This document shows, in pieces, positions 37,346-45,010 of a DNA stretch of 57,717 bases. The DNA is from Thiocystis minor (GTDB taxonomy: Bacteria > Pseudomonadota > Gammaproteobacteria > Chromatiales > Chromatiaceae), in the NCBI RefSeq assembly GCF_016653465.1, contig NZ_NHSQ01000049.1, positions 17,013-74,729 on the forward strand, given 5' to 3'. How positions within the stretch are numbered: position 1 is the stretch's first letter; each line of letters starts with the position of its first letter. A program made the position numbers and the translations under genes. The notes below the pieces were generated by a model, which worked only from the letters and a program-made list of their open reading frames with translations, was not told where the DNA came from and did no database searches.

Positions 37346-37650
37346 GCGTGACGTGTCGGATCGATGAACAGACCTCCCAGGTGACCATCGCGATCGGTGG
37401 ACGCTTCGATTTTTCAGTACATCAGGAATTCCTGAATGCCTTCCGGAACATCGAGTCCAAGACCATGACTTACATCGTCGATCTGTCCAATACCTCTTAT
37501 CTGGACAGCTCGGCCCTGGGGATGCTGCTCATCCTGCGCGAACACGCGGGAACTGGAGTAGCGCCGGTCACCATCAGCGGTTACGGAGAGAACGTGGGCA
37601 AGATTCTCAAGATCGCGAATTTCGATAAATTGTTCACTTTTAAGCCCTAA
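37342..37650 (+). CDS. STAS-domain protein (anti-sigma factor antagonist type)
   Basis: A single-domain STAS protein of 102 aa, as in SpoIIAA/RsbV. The fold landmarks are visible: FDFSVHQEF, then YIVDLSNTSYLDSSALGMLL with the phosphorylatable Ser at 56-57, then VGKILKIANFDKLFTF. Such proteins switch partners when a kinase phosphorylates the Ser. No anti-sigma kinase or PP2C phosphatase lies in the window. Coupling to the receiver-TPR gene (4-nt overlap) suggests that the two proteins interact. Confidence 0.9.
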   Translation: MSVTCRIDEQTSQVTIAIGGRFDFSVHQEFLNAFRNIESKTMTYIVDLSNTSYLDSSALGMLLILREHAGTGVAPVTISGYGENVGKILKIANFDKLFTFKP

Positions 37651-37657
37651 AGCAGCC

Positions 37658-37888
37658 ATGCACCATCGGTCGACCCAAGATCCGTCTGCGTCAAGGGCAC
37701 CGCCGCCCCAGGATGATGTCAGCGAACAGATTGCCGCCATCCTGCGGGAACGCGGAATCGTGACCCATGAACAACTGACTTATGCCTGCCGTGTTCGCGG
37801 TAAGCTCAGGAACGAATACCCGCTGATCAAGGTATTGCGGGAGCTGGGATACCTGGCCACCCGTCAGATGGCGGATCGTGATCAATGA
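37658..37888 (+). CDS. Small helical protein, 76 aa
   Basis: 76 aa, starting 7 bp after the STAS stop. A flexible Pro-rich N-terminus (1-22) is followed by a helical hairpin (AAILRERGIVTHEQLTYACRV, then LRELGYLATRQM). The pattern GI(V/I)xxEQL ... LRELGY resembles the N-terminal helical domain found in GspE/PilB-type ATPases, but only one half is present and the cyclic-di-GMP-binding RLG motif is not seen. Probably part of the signalling operon. Function unknown. Confidence 0.65.
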   Translation: MHHRSTQDPSASRAPPPQDDVSEQIAAILRERGIVTHEQLTYACRVRGKLRNEYPLIKVLRELGYLATRQMADRDQ

Positions 37889-37994
37889 TGGACCATGCAC
37901 ACGGTCGCTCACCGTCTCCCGCAGTGGTCTCCGGTTCGCGGCACCGGCGACCTGAAGACCGCGGCCGTCTCATCGCTTGCGACCATGGCCAGGA

Positions 37995-38741
37995 TCAGTC
38001 GCGCCTGCTGATGTCCTCGACCGGCCAGTTCTCGGAAGCGATCAGCGATTCGCGCGCGCGGATGCGCAGACGGTAGCCGATCCCCGGCGCGGTCTCCAGG
38101 ATGGAATCCTCGGTTTCACCCGCGTCCAGCTTGCGGCGCAGCCGCGACAGCAGCACCGTTAGGGTGTTCGGGTGCGGATCGGCACGGGTCGGCAAAAGAT
38201 CCGTCAGACGACGTCGCGGCACCACGGAACCCTTGGCCGCCAGCAGCGCATGCAGCACCTCGAATTCGCCGCGCGTCAACTTGACGGGAACGCCGGCGGG
38301 ATTGCTCAGTTGGCGTCGCGGTACGTTCAGTAACCAGCCGCCGAACGCCCATTCGACCGGCTGATCCTGGGGCGCGATTCGCTTCAGGCAATGCTCGACG
38401 CGTAACAACAATTCACGGGGACTGAATGGCTTGGTCAGAAAATCGTCGGCACCCAATTCCAGGGCGACGAGTCGGTTCTCATCGGCATCGCGCCCGCTGA
38501 CGACGATCACAGGCACCTTCCATTGACGGCGAAAACGTCGTAACAGCACGATACCGTCTTCATCCGGCAACGTCAGATCGAGCAGAATCAGCTCGCAGGC
38601 GGCGGTTTTCCTGAGCATCTCAAGCGCCGAGCCCGCGAGAAGAACGCGATAGCCGTTGTCGATCAGATAGGTTTCGACCAGATTGCGGAAGGTCAGGTCA
38701 TCGTCGACCAGCAAAATCCGTGGACGGAGATGCTCCATCAT
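37995..38741 (-). CDS. OmpR/PhoB-family response regulator
   Basis: A 248-aa DNA-binding regulator. Its receiver domain (about 8-120) has the acidic residues VDDD, Asp55 in LILLDLTLPDEDG, Ser in VVSGRD and Lys in LTKPFSP. A winged-helix DNA-binding domain (about 140-230) has LTRGEFEVLHALLA and the wing GIGYRLRIR. Divergent from the histidine kinase at 38756 with only 14 bp between the start codons (17 bp if ATG 38738 is used), so the two are probably a cognate pair. Convergent with the 76-aa gene. Confidence 0.92.
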   Translation of the reverse strand: MMEHLRPRILLVDDDLTFRNLVETYLIDNGYRVLLAGSALEMLRKTAACELILLDLTLPDEDGIVLLRRFRRQWKVPVIVVSGRDADENRLVALELGADDFLTKPFSPRELLLRVEHCLKRIAPQDQPVEWAFGGWLLNVPRRQLSNPAGVPVKLTRGEFEVLHALLAAKGSVVPRRRLTDLLPTRADPHPNTLTVLLSRLRRKLDAGETEDSILETAPGIGYRLRIRARESLIASENWPVEDISRRD

Positions 38742-38755
38742 CGCTAGGATCTGTC

Positions 38756-40867
38756 ATGTTTGCTCTACAGGTGAACGAAATAGTACCCGATGTTCCGCGT
38801 GATCGAGCCGAATCCGCCTCGCCTCCCGTCAAGAACGCACCACGTCAGGGTTGGCGTTTGTCCCCACGGCGCGCCGTCGGCGTCCACTTGGTTTTCCTGG
38901 TGGCCTTCTTCTGGGGCTGGGCAACGCCGGGGCATGCCGCGCGCGTACTGGACGTCGACGGACTCGCTCACGTCGCGCTCGGCGACTCTGTGCAGTTCTT
39001 TCGCGACCCCACGCACCGCTGGACGCCAGATGCCACTGCTGAGGAAACGCCGGCCTTCGTCGATTGGACCCGTGGCGGTTTTCTCGCGTTTGGCCCAACC
39101 CGTGACCGCGTCTGGCTGCGTCTGCATGTGCGTAACCCGAGCGACCGGACCGTGGTCTGGTATCTGGATCTGGGCGAGGCGCTGCTGGCCGAGGCCGTGC
39201 TCTACCGAGCGGAGCCACCCGCCGTGTCGCCGCCCGAACGCATCGCCCTGACCACGCCGCGCGCCGAACGTCGCATTCCGGTCGGACGCCCGGTGTTTCG
39301 TCTGGAAACGCCCGCGCGCGGCGAACAGCTTCTCTATGTCGGTGTCTCGACCGATTTTTCGCTGCGTCTGCCACTGATGGCCTATGGCGACCGGGCCTTC
39401 GTGAGCGCACTCCACGGCGAAGGCTGGTTTCGCGGGATCTGGCTGGGCACGATGCTGCTGGCGCTGGTCTCGCACCTGTTTTTCTGGCGGATCCTGCGCG
39501 AACCGGTATACCGCGAGGCGGCGGGGGTGGTTGCCAGCGTCCTCGCGCACACGCTGATCTTTTGGGGAAACTGGACGCTCCTGTTCGACATGCCCTCGAC
39601 ACGGATGGCCGCGACCCTGCTCTTCGGCGCCGTCAGTCTCATGATGTGGTTCGTCTTGCGCGCCACCCGCCAGTTTCTCGACCTGGCCAATGACTGGCCG
39701 CGCGTCCTGCCCCTGTATCGCGTCCTGGAATGGGGCTGTGTGCTGCTCCTCTGCCTGAGCCTCATCGCACCGAATTCGCCGTGGTTCAGCCCGCTGATCA
39801 ATGTCAGCGGGCTGATCGTCGATGCCGTCGTGATCCTGAGCATCTTCAAGCGCTGGCGACGCTATTCGCCGACCCGTCTGTTCGCCCCGGCGTTTCTGCT
39901 GGGCGTCACCGGCAGCTTGCCGATCCTCTTGTTCTCCTTGGGCGTCGTGGGTCTTCCGCCCCTCGTCCTGACGCTGGCCTATCCGGTCGGTTTCTTCCTG
40001 GATATGGTGTTACTGAATCTGGCCTTGGCCGACCGGATCTTTCTCGCCCGCCGCGAGCGCGACACGGCGCGCCAGCGGGTGAAGGATCTACGGCGGATGT
40101 ATCTGGATCGTCTGGAGCATCAGGTCGCGGAACGCACGCGGCAGTTGGCGCACGTCAACCAACATCGCGACCAGATTGTCAGCCTGATCGCGCATGATCT
40201 GCGCGGCCATCTGACGAGCCTGACCTTTCTTGCCATCCTGCCGAATGCGCCTCCGGGGATCGTGACGCTGCAACAGCAGTTGGGGCATCTGCTGGAGCGG
40301 CTGGAATCGCAACGCCGATTGCCCGCCGGGTTGGTCGCGGGTGGCGAGAGCGCGCTGAATCTGCGGCAGGTGGTCGAGAGCCACTGCAACGCTTACCGCG
40401 ACCGGGCACGGCAGAAAGGTATCCAACTCAGCAACCGTCTCCTCAGCAACCGCGACTGCTGGGCGGACCCGACCCTGCTGGATACGCTACTCGATAACCT
40501 GCTCAATAATGCGGTCAAATTCTGCGGGGCGGGCGACCAGATCGAGGTCCGCGAACGCGCCGACGGTCAGCCCGGTTTCGAGGTCGCCGATAACGGTCCC
40601 GGCGTGTCCGACGCGGTCGTGCCCGACCTGTTTCGTCTCGATGGCACCAAGCACGACATCGGCTCGCACGGCGAGGTTGGGACCGGCAATGCCCTGTCCC
40701 TGTGCCGCGCCATACTGCGGACGCTCGGCGGCGACCTTGGCTGGTCTCCGGCGCCTCCGAACTCACCGCGCGCCAATCGCAAACACGCCGGCGGGCGCGG
40801 GGCCATCTTCAGCGTGCGCCTGCCCGATCGACCAGGCGATCAGTGGCTTGAGTCGAGCGCCGGATGA
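38756..40867 (+). CDS. 7TMR-DISM type sensor histidine kinase
   Basis: 703 aa. After an N-terminal membrane or signal segment (about 40-60) comes an extracellular DISM-type beta domain (about 70-210), then seven hydrophobic helices (about 220-425), a coiled coil, and a kinase core. The H-box is unusual (IAHDLRGHLTS, His480) rather than HExRTPL. The N-box (LLDNLLNNAVKF) and G1 (DNGPGV) are good, and the G2 box is altered (GTGNALSL for GTGLGL). ATG 38756 has AGGA upstream; GTG 38771 is an alternative. Senses an external ligand, possibly carbohydrate-like as proposed for DISM domains. Partner is the divergent OmpR-type regulator. Confidence 0.88.
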   Translation: MFALQVNEIVPDVPRDRAESASPPVKNAPRQGWRLSPRRAVGVHLVFLVAFFWGWATPGHAARVLDVDGLAHVALGDSVQFFRDPTHRWTPDATAEETPAFVDWTRGGFLAFGPTRDRVWLRLHVRNPSDRTVVWYLDLGEALLAEAVLYRAEPPAVSPPERIALTTPRAERRIPVGRPVFRLETPARGEQLLYVGVSTDFSLRLPLMAYGDRAFVSALHGEGWFRGIWLGTMLLALVSHLFFWRILREPVYREAAGVVASVLAHTLIFWGNWTLLFDMPSTRMAATLLFGAVSLMMWFVLRATRQFLDLANDWPRVLPLYRVLEWGCVLLLCLSLIAPNSPWFSPLINVSGLIVDAVVILSIFKRWRRYSPTRLFAPAFLLGVTGSLPILLFSLGVVGLPPLVLTLAYPVGFFLDMVLLNLALADRIFLARRERDTARQRVKDLRRMYLDRLEHQVAERTRQLAHVNQHRDQIVSLIAHDLRGHLTSLTFLAILPNAPPGIVTLQQQLGHLLERLESQRRLPAGLVAGGESALNLRQVVESHCNAYRDRARQKGIQLSNRLLSNRDCWADPTLLDTLLDNLLNNAVKFCGAGDQIEVRERADGQPGFEVADNGPGVSDAVVPDLFRLDGTKHDIGSHGEVGTGNALSLCRAILRTLGGDLGWSPAPPNSPRANRKHAGGRGAIFSVRLPDRPGDQWLESSAG

Positions 40868-40877
40868 TTGGCGGCCG

Positions 40878-43800
40878 TCACTCCCGCAAGATCGAGACCG
40901 GATCGCCGACCCCCGCGAGCGCTCCCGCGACAGCGATTCCCGGCAGGACCGGAGGCATCGCATCGGGCGCCGCGTCTTGCTGCGCACTCGTCTCTGCCGG
41001 GTTTAGGTTCAGATGGCGAGCGATGACGCTCAAGAGCATCGCGGGGTCGAACGGCTTACCGACATGGTCATTCATCCCGGCGGCATGGATCAGTGCGATC
41101 TCCTCGCGCCGCACATGGGCGGTCAAGCCGATAATGGGCACTGACGCGCCCCCCGGCAGTTCGCGCAGACGACGGGTCGCCGTATAGCCGTCCATCTCCG
41201 GCATCTGGATGTCCATCAGCACCGCATCGAACGCCGCGACTCCCCGCCGTTCAATCAAGTCGACGGCCGCGGCGCCATGGTTTGCCACCTCCACCCCGGC
41301 TCCCGCCTGCTCCAGGAACGCCTTGACCACCTCTTGATTGAGGAGGTTGTCCTCCACCACCAGAATCCGCTTGCCGGAAAGGTCGAGGGTCAACCCGATC
41401 GGACGCGCCGAGCAGGCAGGCGCCGCCAGCCTGGCACCGCCCATGTCCGACGCCGGAAGCCCCTCGGCAAACCAGGCATCGAATTGAAAATCGCTGCCCT
41501 CCCCGATGCGACTCTCCACCTGGAGACAACCCCCCATCAAGTGCACCAGTTGCTGGCTGATGGAAAGCCCCAGACCGGTTCCCCCATAACGGCGCGTGAT
41601 CGAGCTGTCCGCCTGCTGGAATGGCTGGAACAACTCGCCGATCCGCGCCTCGGCGATACCGATGCCGGTATCCCTCACCTCAAACGCCAGATGAATCCTG
41701 TCGCGCCTGCCATCCAGCACCCGAATGGAAATCCGCACCTCGCCCCGCGGGGTGAACTTGACCGCGTTGCCGCTCAGATTGATCAGAATCTGGCCCAGAC
41801 GTAGCGGATCGCCCACCAGCCATGCCGGCACCTCGGGCGCGATCTCGACGCGGAACGCCAACCCCTTGTCGCGCGCCGCGTGCCCGACCACCGTGTCGAG
41901 ATGCGCGATCACCGCCTCCAGGACAAAGCCGGTGGACTCCAGCGTCAACTGGCCGGCTTCCACCTTGGAGAGATCCAGGATGTCATTGAGCAGATCCAGC
42001 AGGGATCGCGACGCCCCCTGTGCTTTTTCCAGAAAGGTGCGCTGTTGCTCGCTGAGGACGGTGTCCAGACAGAGTTGGAGCATGCCCATGATCCCGTTCA
42101 TCGGGGTGCGGATCTCATGACTCATGTTGGCCAGAAACTCGCTCTTGGTCCGGTTGGCCTGTTCGGCGGTCGCGATGGCGCGTCGCAGGTCTTCCTCCAG
42201 CTTCAAACGCTCGGTCATATTGATCGTGATCCCCTCGATCCTGACGACACGCCCCTGATCGTCTCTCACCGGCCGCGCATGGCTGATCAATTGCAGCCGC
42301 GCGCCGCGCACGGTGATTTCCAGGGTCACCGGCGCCGGGATCTCGCCCGCCTGACATTGGCGCAAGGCGGACAACCCGCGCCGTCGGGTGTCGGCGGACC
42401 AGTTGGCGATTTCGTCCCAGGGCATGCCCAGAATCCGCGCCGGATCGATGCCGAACCAGTCCCGCGAACTCGGACTGATATAGAGAAAGGCGCCTTCCGG
42501 CGTGAGCGAATAGAAATTGAAGTTGGCCGAGGCGGACTCGACCATCTCTCGATAGCGACGCTCGCTCTCCGCCAACACCCGCTCGGCCCGCTGGCGTTTC
42601 GCCATCTCCCGTCTCAGGCTCCAGTTCCAGAGCAGGATGACGAGCAGCACGAGCGCGAAACCCGCCAGCACGTTCCAGAGCAGACGATCGTCGACCGTCG
42701 CCGGCGGCGGCACCTGCACCCAGCGGCTGTAGATGCTTTTGCGGTCGCGCTCGGGAATGGCCGCGATGGCCTTCTCCAGAATCCCGGCCAGTATCGGCCA
42801 GTCCTGCCGCACCGCCATGGACAGGGCGAATTCATAGGAGGTCATGCCGGCCACGCGAACCTGCACGAGTCCGGTCCGGCCAATCGCCTGACTGGTCGTG
42901 ACGAGGTTGTCGACGAAGGCATCGATCCGCCGTTCGGCCACCTCGTGCAATGCCGCTTCGGTATTGGCGAACGGCACCAGGCGGATCTCGGGATAGTCCT
43001 GTCGCAACCATTCCTGGACGGCGTACTGGTCCACCACGCCCACCCGTTTTCCAGCCAGCGCCTCCAGATTTCCGAGAAAGGGCGCCTCGACGGGCGCGAA
43101 GATGGCGATCGGGAAGGCAAGATGGGGCGTAGAGAAATGAAAGCGTTTCCGACGCTCAGGGGTCGGGGACGTGGACGGCAGCAGATCGACTTCGCCACGT
43201 TCGAGCAGGCGCAGCGCCTCCGCCCAGTTGACGGTCGGCACGGACACGAAACGCACGCCCAGCAGCGGCTCGATCCGGGCCAGATACTCGGGGCCGATCC
43301 CGCTCGCCTGCCCCTCCGGATCGAGAAATTCGACCGGCGCCCAGTCCGGGTCCACGGCATAACGGATGACCGGATGCTCGGTCAGCCAAGCGCGCTCGAC
43401 AGGGGTCAGCGCCAGGCGGAAATCCGGCTCCGGCTCCTGGACCACCTTATCAAGCCAGCGGTTCTTGATGCGGGCATGCTCGCTCTCGGGGATATCCCGC
43501 AACGCCTGATTCAGAATCCCCGGCAGCAGCGGCCAGTCGTTGCGGATGGCGAAGGTCAGCGGATTGGAATGCCCCTCCACCAGACCGCCGATCTTGAACG
43601 ACACCTGGGCGTGTTGTTTGCGCCACCACTCCAGGAACAGGATGTCGAAGATCAGATCGACCCGGCGGTTCGTCAGCGCGGCGGCCATGTCCTCCTGATT
43701 CGCCAAGGGCACGGGGATCACGCCGGGATAGCGATCAAGGATGGAGCGCGGGTGCAGCGCCCCCTTGAGATAGCCGATCCGCTTGCCGGCGAGTTCGTCG

Positions 43801-44300
43801 AGTCGGGTCGTCGCCAGCGTCTCGTCGGCGCGGATATACAGATAGTAGTAGGTGACGAGATAGGGCAGCGTGTGATTGACGAAGCGATCCCGCGCCGTCT
43901 TGCGCCCGCCCGCGGCAAGCCCGTCGATCTCGCGCCGTTCGGCCTGTTGGCCCAGATCCTCCCAGGAACTGCTCACCGCCAGGCGGATGTTGGTCCCCAA
44001 ACGCCGATTGATCAGCTCCAGATACTCGGGAACGATGCCGGACAGGCGCCCGTCGTCCGCCCGAATCAACGCCGGCTGGAAACGATCCGACATACCCAGG
44101 ACGATGTCGGGATGCGCGTCGAGCCAGGCGCGTTCCTCGGGCGTCAGCACGATACCGGACGCGGACTGGCCGGACTCCGCCCGCTCCGTCACGTCCACCT
44201 CGGCGCCGTACAGGCTGGCCGACGCGAGCCAGCCGCCGATCAGCGTCAGCGCGACGAGGAGCCCCAGGGAACGCCGGGCCGACATCAGTGAAAATTGCAT
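40878..44300 (-). CDS. BvgS-like hybrid sensor histidine kinase with two Venus-flytrap domains, Hpt truncated
   Basis: 1140 aa. Signal or anchor (about 10-33), two periplasmic SBP_bac_3 domains in tandem (about 55-285 and 300-540), a membrane helix (about 552-572), a PAS domain (about 590-710), then HisKA with His728 ([10 protein letters not shown]). A HATPase domain follows (GNAVKF, RDTGIGI, GGTGLGL), then a receiver with Asp1030. BvgS-type kinases normally end in an Hpt domain. Here only its first residues remain (LPGIAVAGALAGVGDP) before the stop, so phosphotransfer must use an external Hpt. The 3' end abuts the convergent kinase gene by 10 bp. The ligand is probably an amino acid or other small solute. 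Confidence 0.92.
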   Translation of the reverse strand: MQFSLMSARRSLGLLVALTLIGGWLASASLYGAEVDVTERAESGQSASGIVLTPEERAWLDAHPDIVLGMSDRFQPALIRADDGRLSGIVPEYLELINRRLGTNIRLAVSSSWEDLGQQAERREIDGLAAGGRKTARDRFVNHTLPYLVTYYYLYIRADETLATTRLDELAGKRIGYLKGALHPRSILDRYPGVIPVPLANQEDMAAALTNRRVDLIFDILFLEWWRKQHAQVSFKIGGLVEGHSNPLTFAIRNDWPLLPGILNQALRDIPESEHARIKNRWLDKVVQEPEPDFRLALTPVERAWLTEHPVIRYAVDPDWAPVEFLDPEGQASGIGPEYLARIEPLLGVRFVSVPTVNWAEALRLLERGEVDLLPSTSPTPERRKRFHFSTPHLAFPIAIFAPVEAPFLGNLEALAGKRVGVVDQYAVQEWLRQDYPEIRLVPFANTEAALHEVAERRIDAFVDNLVTTSQAIGRTGLVQVRVAGMTSYEFALSMAVRQDWPILAGILEKAIAAIPERDRKSIYSRWVQVPPPATVDDRLLWNVLAGFALVLLVILLWNWSLRREMAKRQRAERVLAESERRYREMVESASANFNFYSLTPEGAFLYISPSSRDWFGIDPARILGMPWDEIANWSADTRRRGLSALRQCQAGEIPAPVTLEITVRGARLQLISHARPVRDDQGRVVRIEGITINMTERLKLEEDLRRAIATAEQANRTKSEFLANMSHEIRTPMNGIMGMLQLCLDTVLSEQQRTFLEKAQGASRSLLDLLNDILDLSKVEAGQLTLESTGFVLEAVIAHLDTVVGHAARDKGLAFRVEIAPEVPAWLVGDPLRLGQILINLSGNAVKFTPRGEVRISIRVLDGRRDRIHLAFEVRDTGIGIAEARIGELFQPFQQADSSITRRYGGTGLGLSISQQLVHLMGGCLQVESRIGEGSDFQFDAWFAEGLPASDMGGARLAAPACSARPIGLTLDLSGKRILVVEDNLLNQEVVKAFLEQAGAGVEVANHGAAAVDLIERRGVAAFDAVLMDIQMPEMDGYTATRRLRELPGGASVPIIGLTAHVRREEIALIHAAGMNDHVGKPFDPAMLLSVIARHLNLNPAETSAQQDAAPDAMPPVLPGIAVAGALAGVGDPVSILRE

Positions 44301-44505
44301 CCGTCCATTCCTTGTAAGCCGAGACCGGTTGCGCCGGTTGCTTGATGGAGCGCTCGATCGGAAAGCCTGTCCAGGGACAATCGGCGGCTCAGTCGTTTAT
44401 CTTTTGTTTATGTCTTGTTAATACGGCATCCGCCACGTCCGCTTAAGCTAGACCTCGCTTTGCAGATCGCGACATCGCCATCCGTTCCGTCGAGAGTATC
44501 GAAGT
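44301..44505. other. Upstream region shared by the BvgS-like kinase and the CHASE4-like pseudogene
   Basis: About 205 bp without a gene between divergent reading frames. It contains the second copy of the AT-rich motif (44394-44449). Promoters for the BvgS-like kinase (minus) and formerly for the broken sensor (plus) should lie here, but no -35/-10 pair is clear. Confidence 0.4.
44394..44449. repeat. AT-rich upstream motif, copy 2
   Basis: Matches 34317-34372 at 44 of 56 positions without gaps, including GTTAATACGG and TTAAGCT. It lies 57 bp before the ATG of the CHASE4-like pseudogene. Confidence 0.6.
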
Positions 44506-44935
44506 ATGTCAGTGCGCACTCGGATCACCCTCCTCCTGTTGTCTGTGTTCGTCGTCGCGGTCGGCCTGGAATAGGCCGCCCTGCGCCTATTCGCCTATCC
44601 CCGGTTGCTGGAACTGGAACGCGCCCAGGCGACCCGACACCTGGAGCGCACGGTGCTGAGCCTGCAACAGGAGATCGATCTGCTGATCCCGTCGCTCAAC
44701 GACTGGTCCCACCGGGATGACGCTTACCGCTACCTACAGGACCGCCACGGAGATTTCAAGGCTCGACGATGCGCGGCGCCTCCTGGCCGATCATCCGTCT
44801 CCGCGCGACACCGACCGGACGGCCGCCTCCGCGGCCATCGAACCCTTGATTCTGGAAGCCCTCCGCCTCCTGCCCGAGCCTCTTCGGAAACGGTCCAACA
44901 TCGAATTGGCTCTCCAGGATTTGAATCTATTGTAG
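44506..44935 (+). pseudogene. Broken CHASE4-like membrane sensor and trailing remnant
   Basis: The frame from ATG 44506 begins like a sensor: a membrane helix (TRITLLLLSVFVVAVGLE), an in-frame TAG at 44572, then RLFAYPRLLELERAQATRHLE and NDWSHRDDAYRYLQDRHGDF. The last segment has the look of a CHASE4 domain. The match ends near 44760. A second frame (about 44760-44935, LDDARRLLADHP to LALQDLNLL, stop 44933-44935) continues with unrelated helical sequence. No kinase domain follows. I read this as the decayed 5' end of a sensor fused to another remnant by deletion. Confidence 0.65.
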
Positions 44936-45010
44936 AATTCCCCACGATCTTTCTGGTTGAGGCCATCCCGCCTCATCCGCTACCCGAGCCGCGGCAAGCC
45001 GGCTGTCGAT

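Noticed and set aside
41880-44291. An 803-codon plus-strand frame opposite the BvgS-like kinase
   Set aside because: Antisense shadow; the minus-strand product has a complete set of kinase and periplasmic domains.
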